Assembly: GCF_017876405.1 (NCBI RefSeq) | Contig: NZ_JAGINW010000001.1 | Location: forward strand, 10,119,203 to 10,183,202 | Length of the DNA: 64,000 bases | From: Kibdelosporangium banguiense | Lineage (GTDB): Bacteria > Actinomycetota > Actinomycetes > Mycobacteriales > Pseudonocardiaceae | Direction of reading: 5' to 3' | Part shown: positions 15,719 to 24,947 of the stretch, one piece after another | Layout of the letters: each line of letters starts with the position of its first letter | Position numbering within the stretch: position 1 is the stretch's first letter | Position numbers and translations under genes: made by a program | Notes under the pieces: generated by a model | What the model saw: only the letters and a program-made list of their open reading frames with translations | Told to the model about the DNA's origin: nothing | The model's database searches: none

Positions 15719-17019
15719 GACTCGACAATCCTTTCGTCGTCGCTCCACGTCGCATGGCCACGGTTCGCAGCAGCGGCGTCCTGCCAGCCTGCGATGTTGT
15801 CCGCGCTTGCCTGCACTGAACGGTGAGCAGCGGGTTGGGGGTAGAGGGAGCGAGAAGCCGCCGCAGGAGCCACGAGGGCGGAGGGCTCCCTGCGGCGGCG
15901 GATCGGGAGGCCGTTCGGCGTGCGTTCGACGACCGCCGCATCGACCGCGGGAGCGGCGGCCTGCGTTGGCGGCGGCACCGCTGGCACCGGACGGCGACCA
16001 TGGTGGTCCTCTGTCGTTGTGTGGGAGACCAGCATCTCGTTGGGGACGAACACCACCGCGCGGACACCTCCGTAGGGGGAGCTTGTGTCCACCGACACCT
16101 TGAAGCGGTACTGCTTGGCCAGTGCACCGCACACGGGCAGCCCGATCTGCGCCGGGTTGCCCAGCTCGCTGATCTTCACCGAGGCGCCGCGGGTCAGGAG
16201 GGAGGTCGCCCGCGTGACCTGGTCCGGCGTCATGCCGATACCGGCATCGTCGATCACGATCGCGATCCCGTTGGAAGCCTGCTGCACGTCCACTCGCACG
16301 CTGGCTTCGGAGAAGCTGGCGGCGTTGTCGAGTAGTTCGGCCACGGCCAGCACGACTGGCTCAACGCAGCTGCCCTTGACCGCAGCGGCAGCTCGGGAGG
16401 TGACTTCCACGCGCTGGTAGTCGCGGATCCGCGACGTGGCACCTCGTACGACATCGACGATGTCCGCGGCCATGGAGCGTTGAGTGCCTGGCCAGGAGTC
16501 ACCCAACACGGCGAGTGTTTGCGCGCGGCGGCTCAACTGGGCGTTGGCGTGATCGATGACCAGAAGGCCTTCCAGTACCTCCGGGTCGTCGTGCTTGTGT
16601 TGCATGTCCGAAATCGCGGCCTGCTGGTGAGCCGCGAGGCTCTGCACCCTGCGGGCGGTTGCGAGAATCGCGGACCTAGCCTGCTCATCGGCCCGGCGCA
16701 GCGCGGTCGACTCGTAGTTCGTGGCCATGTCCATCAAGCCGTTCAGCAACTGTCCGAATCGGGTGCTCTCCAGCTGCGGGTACAACGGAGGTGGCACCTC
16801 GCCCTGTTTGCCGCCAACGGACTCGACCACAGCGGGTATGCGCGCCCTGCCCAGATGCTCAAGCTCGCCGTCGCGCTGTTCGACAGCCTGGCGTGCGGCG
16901 ATGAGATGACCCCGCAACCGGGTGCTGACGTGTCGCTGCCGGACCAGCAGGACGAGAAGTATCAACACCGCGGGCAAGCCCACCACGATCACCAGCGATG
17001 TCGGCACGCACAGCTCCAT
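15715..17019 (-). CDS. cvnA: Conservon membrane sensor kinase-like protein (CvnA-type)
   Basis: This 434-residue protein has one N-terminal membrane helix (LVIVVGLPAVLILLVLLV), a helical dimerisation region with DHANAQLSRRAQTL, and a GHKL ATPase domain with N-box AELLDNAASFSEA and G1 box DDAGIGM. The tail is Pro/Ala-rich and low in complexity. CvnA proteins resemble histidine kinases but sense with little or no extracytoplasmic domain; that is the case here. It is the first gene of a five-gene minus-strand operon with overlapping stops and starts. Its promoter region holds four ACCCGCA/ACCTGCA-type motifs. Confidence 0.9.
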   Translation of the reverse strand: MELCVPTSLVIVVGLPAVLILLVLLVRQRHVSTRLRGHLIAARQAVEQRDGELEHLGRARIPAVVESVGGKQGEVPPPLYPQLESTRFGQLLNGLMDMATNYESTALRRADEQARSAILATARRVQSLAAHQQAAISDMQHKHDDPEVLEGLLVIDHANAQLSRRAQTLAVLGDSWPGTQRSMAADIVDVVRGATSRIRDYQRVEVTSRAAAAVKGSCVEPVVLAVAELLDNAASFSEASVRVDVQQASNGIAIVIDDAGIGMTPDQVTRATSLLTRGASVKISELGNPAQIGLPVCGALAKQYRFKVSVDTSSPYGGVRAVVFVPNEMLVSHTTTEDHHGRRPVPAVPPPTQAAAPAVDAAVVERTPNGLPIRRRREPSALVAPAAASRSLYPQPAAHRSVQASADNIAGWQDAAAANRGHATWSDDERIVES

Positions 17020-17080
17020 TTGTCGTAATCGGTGGCGGGGGTCAAATCCTCGTGGTGGGCTCGGTCGCGCACTAGAGCAG

Positions 17081-17129
17081 AACCCGCACAGTTACCCGCG
17101 AACCCGCAACGGCCGGCCGCGAACCTGCA
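17081..17129. promoter_or_regulatory. Cluster of ACCCGCA-type motifs upstream of conservon
   Basis: Four near-identical heptamer-centred motifs occur in 49 bases: AACCCGCA (17081), TACCCGCG (17093), AACCCGCA (17101) and AACCTGCA (17122). The same motif recurs at 20315-20400, upstream of the LuxR regulator and FAD oxidase. They may be binding sites for the LuxR-type protein encoded between the two clusters. Confidence 0.45.
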
Positions 17130-17270
17130 ATCGGCGACAGGTCACTACCAGTCACAAATCCGGTAGCGCTCGGCCGGTCAGGTGGTCTTGCGAATGTGTG
17201 CCTGCCGATCCGATGTGGCCTTCGTGGTCGCCGTGCGATCGCCGCCGGCTCACTGCCCCCGGAGCGGGCG

Positions 17271-17925
17271 CGATCCGCCGCTGAGCACTACCTGGCGTTC
17301 CTGCGGGAACAGGTACACGAGCGCCGAGGCCGGAGCGGAGACGACGTACTCACTCAAGTGATCAACTCCACTATCGGTGACCAGGCCACCGAACTGCAAC
17401 TGGTGAAGTTCGCGTTCCTGATGGTCGCGGCCGGCCACCTGACCACCGCGGACACGATCGCCAACACGTTGCTGGTGCTGGCACGCGACGAGGAACTACG
17501 CCGACGGATTGTCACCGACCCCACCCTGATCCCTGACCTGATCGAGGAATCGGTGCGTTATGAGTCGTCGGTCGCGGCGACCGGCCGCACGGTCCTGGCA
17601 TCAACCACGCTGGCAGGCGTCGCATTGCACCCCGGCGACAGGCTCCTGCTGGCCTGGGGGGTCGTGTACCCGCGACGAGAAGCACGTCACCGATGCCGAC
17701 CAGTTCCGGCTCGAGCGCGATCAGGGAAGGCACCTTGCCTGGGGCGCGGGCGCGCACCGGTGCCTGGGCCAGCACCTGGCGCGCGTCGAACTGGGTGTGG
17801 TGATCCGGGAAGTCCTGGAGGCGATGCCCGACCACCGACTCGCACTCGCACCCGGCCAGCAGATAGAGACCACCTACGGGGTAATACGCGGAGTGCGGTC
17901 ACTGCCCGTCACGTGGACTCCCTGA
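17271..17925 (+). pseudogene. Cytochrome P450 remnant, N-truncated and frameshifted
   Basis: The first frame (to about 17660) holds the I-helix block FLMVAAGHLTTADTIANTLL, the EESVRYESS K-helix (ExxR) and GVALHPGDRLLLAWG. The second frame (about 17675-17925) continues with DADQFRLERDQGRHLAWGAG and the haem motif WGAGAHRCLGQHLAR, so an indel lies near 17665. The first roughly 200 residues are absent. Key residues that remain are intact, so the gene died recently. It runs convergent to and overlaps the end of the LuxR gene by 27 bases. Confidence 0.8.
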
Positions 17926-20241
17926 CCGCTGCGCTTGCACCCAGGCGGCCAGCGCGGGCCGACGGCGGACGCCCACTTTGTCGTACAGCTTTTGGACTAC
18001 ATTCTCGATGGTCCGTGGCGATAGGTTGAGCTTGGCGGCGATCTCCGGGGTCGTCCGACCGTCGCCGATGAGCAGCGCCACGTCCTGCTCACGCGGGGTC
18101 AGGATGTCGAGACTGTTCTTCAGGACAACCGGGCGCTTCGCTCCGGCAAGGAACTCCTGGGGGTTGCTCCGGGCAAGGGCTGCGCCGCGTTCGCAGGCCG
18201 CTGTGTAGACCGCCTCGCCGAGAACGCTCACCATCGAGGTTCTGGCCTTGTCCCGTTGCCTGCGCATCGGGGCCAAACCGCCGATGTAGATGCCGTTGTC
18301 CTTCTGCAGCTGCTCGGCGCCGCCCTGCAGCTCGACCGCCCGCTGCGCCGCCTCACCGTCGAGTTGGAGCTGGATGACCAGCGCCGCCGTCGCCCAGCTC
18401 AAGCCTTCCACCGACCAGATCGTTCCCCATCGCTCCTGCAGGGTGATCTGCCGGTCCAGCGCGTCCTGCATCAGGGAGATGGCGGTGAACGGATCGCCGT
18501 GCAGCAGCGGGGTGACGCCTTTCGCCCACAGCGCCCAGCTCACCGCCCACTCGGCACCGCTTTCCTCGGCGTGGGCCAGACATCGTTCAGCGAGCACAGC
18601 GTCGGCAGGCGTGCCGACGAGCCCTCCGGCGATGGCCGCCAGCAGCTCAGCCATCCCCTGGTCGCCCCGGAAGCCCGGCCCTGCCTGGGCGAACAGGTCG
18701 CAGGCCCGCTTCAGCAGCGGGATCGACTGCGTGGAATCGTCGCAGAACAGGGCGTGCGAACCGGCGAAGAAGGTCAGTGCAGGAGCCTCGGGCACACCTG
18801 CCTGCTCGGCCATGTCACGGCAGAGATCCAGGTATTTGGCCGATCCGGCTTGATCACCTTGGCACAGCAGGTTGAACCCCAGCAACGCCGTCACACTGAT
18901 GCGTTCGGGCCCTACCGGCAGATCAGCGAGATCCAGCATGTATTGCAACAGCTCGGTGCCGTCACCGAGCATTCCGAAGAAGAACCACGCCCGCACGCGG
19001 GTCAGGTTGAACCACGTTTCCAGACCGAAGTGGACGGTGTCCGGTGCGGTGGCGCAATAGTTCACCGCAGCGCGGAAGTCGTACAGATTGTCCCGGATCT
19101 GGTTCAGCAACCGGACCTCGTCGCGACTGAACCAGGACACCGCCGCGTTCGCAGCCATCGCCCGGAAGTACGCGCAATGCGCTCTGCGGGTCCGGTCATC
19201 GTCGCCGCAGGCGGCCAACTGGCGCAGTCCGTACTCGCGGATCGGCCGTAGTTGCAGGTAACGGCCGCTCTTGGTGGTGGTGACCCAGGACTGCTGCACC
19301 AGCTCGCCTACCAGGTCGACCACGTCTTCGAGCGCGATGTCGCCGCCGGTGCACACCGCTTCCGCCGCATCGAGATCGAAGCTGCCACTGAAGACGCTGA
19401 TGCGCGCCAACAGCAGCTGCTCCTTGGGGGAACAGAGATTCCACGACCAGTCCAGGACGTCGTGCAGCGTCTTGTGATGCGGCTGCACGCGGCGGCTCTG
19501 ACGGCCAGTGGCGGCGCTGAGCAGGCGGCCGCCGTTGAGGCGTTCGAGGACCATGGCGGGTGTCAGGCCGCTGCCGAGCCGGACCGCGATGAACTCCAGT
19601 ACCAGTGGCAGGCCCGACGACCAGCGCGCCAGCTCGTCGGCGGCCTCGTCGGCGGCGATGTCACCGGTGGAGTTGCCGGCGGCGTGCATGCGGTCCATCA
19701 GCAGGATCATTGCCTCGGACCGTCCATTGTGGTCTGTGGCCTCGACCGACAGGGGCGGAACCTGCAACACGCGCTCCCCGGACACACCGAGGTAGGACCG
19801 GCTGGTGGCCAGGAGCCGCAGCCGGGGCACGTCCTCGATGAGCGCGCCGGCGAGCTCGGCGACGTCCTCCCACAAGTGTTCGCAGTTGTCCAGGATGAGC
19901 AGCACGTCACCGCGGCCGCGCAAGTGCTCGACGAGCGTGTCGTAGGCCGGGCGGGCTGAGTAGTCCACCATTCCCAGCGCGGCGGCGATCTCCCGCTCCA
20001 CCACCCCGGCGGCGTCGACTTTCGCGAGCAGCACCACGGCGACCGTGCCGAAGTTGTCGCGGTGGCGTCGCTCCAGCTCAGCGGCCAGACGTGACTTTCC
20101 CACGCCGCCCGGGCCGACCAGGGTGACCAGCCGGGATCCGCGCAGCAGATCCAGCAGTTCCGCCAGTAGGTGGTCGCGTCCGACAAAACTGGTCACCCCA
20201 GTCGCGAGCCTTTCAGATCGGCCCGGAACGCCGCTGACCAT
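17899..20241 (-). CDS. Large AAA/NB-ARC ATPase with C-terminal LuxR HTH
   Basis: This 780-residue regulator has an N-terminal nucleotide-binding domain (P-loop VGPGGVGKSRLAAELE, Walker B-like VLLILDNCEHLWED, sensor LLATSRSYL), a long alpha-helical TPR-like middle and a LuxR/GerE helix-turn-helix at the end (LTPREQDVALLIGDGRTTPE then IAAKLNLSPRTIENVV). Proteins of this plan use an NTPase-TPR module to sense a signal and activate nearby genes. The ATG at 20241 has a GGGGAGGG site; an upstream start at 20280 is possible. It is divergent from the FAD oxidase gene, its most likely target. Shared ACCCGCA motifs also point to the conservon. Confidence 0.88.
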   Translation of the reverse strand: MVSGVPGRSERLATGVTSFVGRDHLLAELLDLLRGSRLVTLVGPGGVGKSRLAAELERRHRDNFGTVAVVLLAKVDAAGVVEREIAAALGMVDYSARPAYDTLVEHLRGRGDVLLILDNCEHLWEDVAELAGALIEDVPRLRLLATSRSYLGVSGERVLQVPPLSVEATDHNGRSEAMILLMDRMHAAGNSTGDIAADEAADELARWSSGLPLVLEFIAVRLGSGLTPAMVLERLNGGRLLSAATGRQSRRVQPHHKTLHDVLDWSWNLCSPKEQLLLARISVFSGSFDLDAAEAVCTGGDIALEDVVDLVGELVQQSWVTTTKSGRYLQLRPIREYGLRQLAACGDDDRTRRAHCAYFRAMAANAAVSWFSRDEVRLLNQIRDNLYDFRAAVNYCATAPDTVHFGLETWFNLTRVRAWFFFGMLGDGTELLQYMLDLADLPVGPERISVTALLGFNLLCQGDQAGSAKYLDLCRDMAEQAGVPEAPALTFFAGSHALFCDDSTQSIPLLKRACDLFAQAGPGFRGDQGMAELLAAIAGGLVGTPADAVLAERCLAHAEESGAEWAVSWALWAKGVTPLLHGDPFTAISLMQDALDRQITLQERWGTIWSVEGLSWATAALVIQLQLDGEAAQRAVELQGGAEQLQKDNGIYIGGLAPMRRQRDKARTSMVSVLGEAVYTAACERGAALARSNPQEFLAGAKRPVVLKNSLDILTPREQDVALLIGDGRTTPEIAAKLNLSPRTIENVVQKLYDKVGVRRRPALAAWVQAQRSGSPRDGQ

Positions 20242-20314
20242 GCCCTCCCCTGTCGCAATCGCACCCGTACAACCACTCACCCTGCTATCTGGTCACAGGG
20301 GTCCATTATCCGCA

Positions 20315-20400
20315 GGCCCGCAACCGCCGTTGCAATTACCTACCTGTCACGGCGAACCTGCAACAACTACTCAGCCCCAGTACCCGCAAATCTGCGGGTT
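20315..20400. promoter_or_regulatory. Divergent LuxR/oxidase promoter region with ACCCGCA motifs
   Basis: In the 249-base divergent gap, GGCCCGCA (20315), AACCTGCA (20355) and TACCCGCA (20381) recur on the plus strand. The last forms a dyad with TGCGGGTT (20393-20400): CCCGCA-AATC-TGCGGG. These match the motif set upstream of the conservon and are candidate sites of the LuxR-type protein. Confidence 0.45.
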
Positions 20401-20490
20401 TTGCGCATAGAACAGCCGCAGGCGCCTTGCGACAATTGATCGATTCGCGGCAGCTGTCCACCACACCCCCTGCGCAACGGAGGCCTTGTC

Positions 20491-21918
20491 ATGGACCAGC
20501 CCTCGGTCAGGTTCGACGCATCGCGCCGCCGGTGGGTGCGCCGGCATGAAACCACCGACAGTGCCCCTGTTCCACCACTCGAGGGTGAACTCATCCTGTC
20601 CGACGAAGTCCTCGACGCAGCCGGCCGCGACCTCGGCAACATCGTGTTCGGTCGCCCGGGAGCGGTGCTGCGGCCAGCATCGTCCGCCGACATCGCCGCC
20701 ATGATGAAGTTTTGCGCCCGCCACGGCATCGCCGTGGCGGCCCGCGGTGCTGCCCACACCACCCACGGCCAGGGTCTGGCCCCCGGCGGACTCGTCATCG
20801 ACATGACCGCGCTCACCACGATCCACACCATTGGAACCGACCACACCGAGGTCGATGCCGGTGTGATGTGGCGAGACCTCGTCGAGGCAGCCGCGGAGCA
20901 AGGGCTGCGTTTCCCCGCGCTGACCGGCTACCTGAGGCTGACGGTCGGCGGCACGCTGAGCGTCGGTGGGGTCAGTCCCGCCTACCGAGTAGGCGGCCAG
21001 GTCGACCGGGTACGCGAGCTCGAGGTGGTCACCGGGACCGGGCAGATCGTGCGCTGCGGACCTGATGCGCACACCGATCTGTTCCACGCGGCGCTGGCCG
21101 GCCTCGGCCAGGTCGGCATCATCACCCGAGCCGTGATCGACCTGGTCCCCGCTCTGCCCTTCGTCCGTACCTACCTGCTCGACTACACCAGCAGCGATGC
21201 CGCGTTCGACGCGATGCGCACGCTGCTCATTCGGCGCGAAGTCGACGAACTGTTCTGCATGATCCTTCCACCGACAGCTACTACCCCGCCGGTCTACCAA
21301 CTCCACGTGCACCAGTTTCACGACGCAAACACCTCGCCCGACGACAAGCATCTCCTGCGCGCACTGCCAGCGCCCGCCGACAGGCAGCAGATCGACGAGG
21401 ACTACGTCCAGCAGGTGACCACCTACGACGCGTTCTTCGACGCCCTGAGCGCACAGGGCTGGGACGATTGCGTCAAGCCGTGGTTCGACGTGTTTCTGCC
21501 AGACAAGACGGTGCAGGCCTATGTGGCGCAGGTGGTCTCGCAACTCACCGAAGAGGACTGGAGCCCGGGCGTCGGCTTCGTGCTGGCCTTCCCCCACGAA
21601 ACCAGCGCATTCCACTCGCCGAGGCTGCGCATTCCCGAGGATGACCATTACGTCTGGCTGTTCGACATCCTGGGCGCGTCGAAGAACGTGGGCCCTGATC
21701 CAGAATTCGCGACACGAATGCTCGAACGCAACCGCATGCTATTCGAGACAGCACGATCTATCGGTGGCGTACGCTACCCCATCGGTTCGCAGGCCTTCGA
21801 CAATCACGCCTGGGAAGACCACTATGGAGCTACGTGGCCCGACGTCACCGCCGCCAAAAAACGTTACGATCCGACTGGAATCCTGACCCCTGGGCCTGCC
21901 ATATCGACTCTATCCTAG
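20491..21918 (+). CDS. FAD-linked oxidoreductase (PCMH-type, cytokinin-dehydrogenase-like)
   Basis: This 475-residue flavoprotein has a PCMH/VAO FAD-binding domain: VLRPASSADIAAMMKFCARH, ARGAAHTTHGQ and LTVGGTLSVGGVSP. The His in the AAHTTHGQ block aligns with the GHS segment that carries covalent FAD in cytokinin dehydrogenases. The C-terminal half (FVLAFPHETSAFHSPRLRIP, KKRYDPTGILTPG) matches the cytokinin-dehydrogenase-type substrate domain. It has no signal peptide, so it is cytosolic. It oxidises a small amine or alcohol substrate that cannot be specified. The ATG at 20491 has a GGAGG site. Control by the divergent LuxR-type regulator is inferred. Confidence 0.85.
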   Translation: MDQPSVRFDASRRRWVRRHETTDSAPVPPLEGELILSDEVLDAAGRDLGNIVFGRPGAVLRPASSADIAAMMKFCARHGIAVAARGAAHTTHGQGLAPGGLVIDMTALTTIHTIGTDHTEVDAGVMWRDLVEAAAEQGLRFPALTGYLRLTVGGTLSVGGVSPAYRVGGQVDRVRELEVVTGTGQIVRCGPDAHTDLFHAALAGLGQVGIITRAVIDLVPALPFVRTYLLDYTSSDAAFDAMRTLLIRREVDELFCMILPPTATTPPVYQLHVHQFHDANTSPDDKHLLRALPAPADRQQIDEDYVQQVTTYDAFFDALSAQGWDDCVKPWFDVFLPDKTVQAYVAQVVSQLTEEDWSPGVGFVLAFPHETSAFHSPRLRIPEDDHYVWLFDILGASKNVGPDPEFATRMLERNRMLFETARSIGGVRYPIGSQAFDNHAWEDHYGATWPDVTAAKKRYDPTGILTPGPAISTLS

Positions 21919-22099
21919 CCGCTTGATGTTTCCCGATCGACCTATTCGACTGGTGGCGTACCCAGAACTGGAACGCGATCCGCACGGCGGTGTCGGGCAA
22001 CCTATAGACGGTCGTCGAATCAGCCATGCATCGGAAAGCTGCAGCCGGCGACGATCGCCCCACATGTGACTACCTTGTGTAAGACCTTTCCTGTTGTCA

Positions 22100-22320
22100 C
22101 GTGACGAGAGCCCTTCGGTCATCATGGCTCTGCAACGGACTTCGGGTTGGCTGGGAACGACAGCGCCGTTTCGCCGGCTGCAACACTGCCGGATAGCCGG
22201 AGTATCCGTGGCCGAGGTCATAGTGCAGCCAGGGTTCACAGGCGGCGGCTTGGCCGGACGTGACCGCGTCGCGGTCGACGAGGACCTCGATGTTGCGGAT
22301 GTTCCAGTGCTCCTTGGGAT
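22100..22320 (-). pseudogene. C-terminal fragment of a site-specific recombinase
   Basis: The minus-strand frame reads YPKEHWNIRNIEVLVDRDAV, then ACEPWLHYDLGHGY. This matches the conserved C-terminal region of large actinobacterial tyrosine recombinases of the Tn554 type, which normally continue with a Cys-rich CPHRMAC motif. That Cys motif and the catalytic core are missing. It is a relic of an integrating element. Confidence 0.5.
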
Positions 22321-22421
22321 AGCTGGGGAATAGGCGTAGACACCCTCATTTTCCCAGTCCAGGAGCACTTTTCTCTGTCTGACACGCTCCAGCGTCAAGA
22401 TCGCGGTGAATACTCAGGGCC

Positions 22422-22640
22422 AGTGATCGGTTCTTCCCTGAACAGGTTCTGGCCACCGTGCTCCACCTCCGACTCGACCTGCCCGCAGAGCCTCTCGCCG
22501 TGCTGTTAGGCAGCAGCAGAGCCGCAGTGCACCACACCTTCCACAAGATCAAGCACCTACTCGACCAGTACGGGACAGCCACCCCGCCCGCAGCCTCCCA
22601 CCCGCCGCGCTCACCGCGCTCACCGCTCGCGTCCTCGAAC
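22422..22640 (+). pseudogene. Transposase N-terminal HTH fragment (ISAzo13-like)
   Basis: The plus-strand frame reads FFPEQVLATVLHLRLDLPAE, PLAVLLGSSRAAVHHTFHKI, then KHLLDQYG. This is the helix-turn-helix segment of DDE transposases of the ISAzo13-like group. No catalytic domain follows. The rest of 21919-22839 shows no gene. Confidence 0.5.
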
Positions 22641-22839
22641 ACGACAACCGCCCCACGCGCAAGATCAAATCAGCATGGTGATTCTCTGCAAGCCCTCAGC
22701 GACGAATCCCACTCATCCGGGCGTCGATTCAATGGGGTCCAGGGCTCGCGATCTTGACGCCATAGATCGGATGATATCGGTGATGGGGCCACCCCGAGAT
22801 TGTTCGCTCGGCGCAGCGGTCAACGAATAGGATTCGACG

Positions 22840-24864
22840 ATGAGGACCAGGAAACAGCAGGATTCCCAGGGCGTCGCGGTTCACCTCCGCGGCCGCGCCC
22901 CGAACCCCGCGGCGACGTCACCAGGACGGGATGAGCCCGGCAGGGGTGTGTCTCGTGCGGTAGCCGGCCTCGTGCTCGGCAGGAAGCCATCGACGACGCA
23001 CCTCGGCCGGTCCACGCCCTCCCGTGGCGAGGCCGACGGCCAGCCGTCCGGAACGGCGGCGGGGGTGCACGCCGTGCTTCGTGAACCCGGATCGCCGTTG
23101 CGGCCACAACTGCGCGCGGATATGGAGTCCCGCCTCGACGCGGACCTGTCCACCGTTCGGCTGCACGCCGGCGCCCTCGCCCATGCGGCCGCGCAAGCGG
23201 TCCAGGCCCAGGCGTTCACCGCTGGAGAGCACATCGTCTTCCAGCGATCCGCATACGCCCCTGCCACCGCCGCGGGGCGGCGCACCCTCGCCCATGAGCT
23301 GACCCATGTACTTCAGCAGCGGTCCGGAACGGTGGGCGGCACCGACAGTGGCACCGGTCTGCGCGTCTCCGATCCGGGTGACGCATTCGAGTTGGCGGCA
23401 GAGGCCAATGTCGATCGAGTCATGTCCGGCCTCTCGCCGACCGTGCGAGGTGAAGCCAAAGCTCTGGCCCACAACGAGGGGGCGATCCAGCGCGTCACCA
23501 CGGACGACGAGAACGGCGGGAGCGACCCGGCCGGGATCGAGGCGAAGGCACGTCTCAAGGCGAGCATCACCAAGAAACGGCGAAACGGGCCCGAGGGCGA
23601 CGCGAAAACTCCGGAGAAGTCGTCCGCGAGCACAATCAAGAAAATTCTGGAAAAGCGATTGAAGGTCGGCCCCCTGTTCAGCGACGACGATCTGGACGAC
23701 ATCGAAGTTCTTTCGGCCAGTCCGACTTACCCGAAGTGGCTGACCGACGCCGGGATAGACACTTCGGAAGCGGCCCGCGAGTATCTGAACAAAAAGGATT
23801 ATCTACAATGGCACCCACTACCCGCCGGAAAGAAGATACTCATCGCAACCTTGCAATGGAAGGGTGTCCGTCGTCAAGACGCCAATCTAACGCCAACTGA
23901 TCCTGCCTATATTCTCGGTCGCCACCTCGCGCTCAAGGGCGGCACGTTGGGTGAAGATGAGCGGAAGGAAGTCGAACGGGAGCGTGATGAGCAGATCCGG
24001 GACATGTTCGTGCGCACGATCGATGCATCATTGACCGAGCCGGCGGCGACCGTGAAAAAATCCGATTGGGAGAAGAACAAACGTGCGACCGACATTCTGA
24101 CCCGAGTGTTTCACATACTTCGACACGGCCTGCAGGTGTGGCGGGAACAGGGTGACGGCGCGCCGGGCCACGTCGACTACAAGGAAGGTGATGTCGCGCG
24201 GGCCCTGGCTCACGGAGGCCGGGTCACTATCAGAATCCCCAGCCTGACCGCCGAGCAGACCGGCCATGAACTCACCGACTGGCTGGGACTCACCTCGGAC
24301 GGAAAGGGACGCGAGGACGAGAAGCGCGGGTTCGCCACGCACCGGGTGGACATAGGTGACGGGAGGTTCGAGGAGAAGGGCGGGATGTTCGCCTCGCTGA
24401 TCAACGTGGTCAAACGTGACGCGGAGATCTATGGACTGAACTTGGCTGCCGGCGGCCTTGGGCAGCTCGACTTCAACGGCGCGGTGATTCTTCCGGATGG
24501 CTCGCATGGCCACATGCTCATGGTATACCAGAAGCCGACGGCGACCAAAGAAGGCTCGCTCATGGTCGGAATCGAGACCGTTGGTCCGGGAGCCAAAAGC
24601 CCAGTCGGCTACGTCCATAACTGGCGTTCGAGCGAGAAGACCGCGAACCCGGTATCCAGCATGCTCGGACACAAGGAAGACAAGATCGCGGGCGGGAAGT
24701 TGAAGAACAACAGGATGCTGGTCGAACTCGGCCGCTTCCCCGGCGGATGGGAGAATTTTCTGACGGGCATTGCCGAGAAATGGGATAGCGATCTGAAAGC
24801 GGCGAAAGACAACGAGCAAAAAAGGCGGGAGTTGCTCAGGAAGCTCGTCGGCCCACGTGAGTGA
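22840..24864 (+). CDS. DUF4157 protein, putative eCIS-associated effector
   Basis: This 674-residue protein has a basic, disordered N-terminus, then a DUF4157 domain at about residues 95-170 (ADMESRLDADLSTVRLHAGA, AFTAGEHIVF) ending in the metallopeptidase-like motif H152-E-L-T-H156 (TLAHELTHVLQQ). The middle is Lys-rich and helical. The C-terminal part (NGAVILPDGSHGHMLMVYQK, then VGIETVGPG) resembles C-terminal domains of other DUF4157 proteins. DUF4157 is strongly associated with extracellular contractile injection systems and is found in their secreted cargo. The gene lies 1.3 kb upstream of the eCIS operon, same strand. GC content falls in the second half, consistent with a shuffled toxin-like end. 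There is no signal peptide. Confidence 0.75.
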   Translation: MRTRKQQDSQGVAVHLRGRAPNPAATSPGRDEPGRGVSRAVAGLVLGRKPSTTHLGRSTPSRGEADGQPSGTAAGVHAVLREPGSPLRPQLRADMESRLDADLSTVRLHAGALAHAAAQAVQAQAFTAGEHIVFQRSAYAPATAAGRRTLAHELTHVLQQRSGTVGGTDSGTGLRVSDPGDAFELAAEANVDRVMSGLSPTVRGEAKALAHNEGAIQRVTTDDENGGSDPAGIEAKARLKASITKKRRNGPEGDAKTPEKSSASTIKKILEKRLKVGPLFSDDDLDDIEVLSASPTYPKWLTDAGIDTSEAAREYLNKKDYLQWHPLPAGKKILIATLQWKGVRRQDANLTPTDPAYILGRHLALKGGTLGEDERKEVERERDEQIRDMFVRTIDASLTEPAATVKKSDWEKNKRATDILTRVFHILRHGLQVWREQGDGAPGHVDYKEGDVARALAHGGRVTIRIPSLTAEQTGHELTDWLGLTSDGKGREDEKRGFATHRVDIGDGRFEEKGGMFASLINVVKRDAEIYGLNLAAGGLGQLDFNGAVILPDGSHGHMLMVYQKPTATKEGSLMVGIETVGPGAKSPVGYVHNWRSSEKTANPVSSMLGHKEDKIAGGKLKNNRMLVELGRFPGGWENFLTGIAEKWDSDLKAAKDNEQKRRELLRKLVGPRE

Positions 24865-24947
24865 GCCCGATGGTATCGCAGCCATAGCCACACGTACACG
24901 CTGACCCACGGCAGGATCGACAGAATATCCGAGAATCCCATAAATGA

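Noticed and set aside
20381..20400. CCCGCA-AATC-TGCGGG followed by TTTT as a terminator
   Set aside because: It lies between divergent promoters where no transcript should end, and its half-sites match the recurrent ACCCGCA motif, so a regulator site is more likely.
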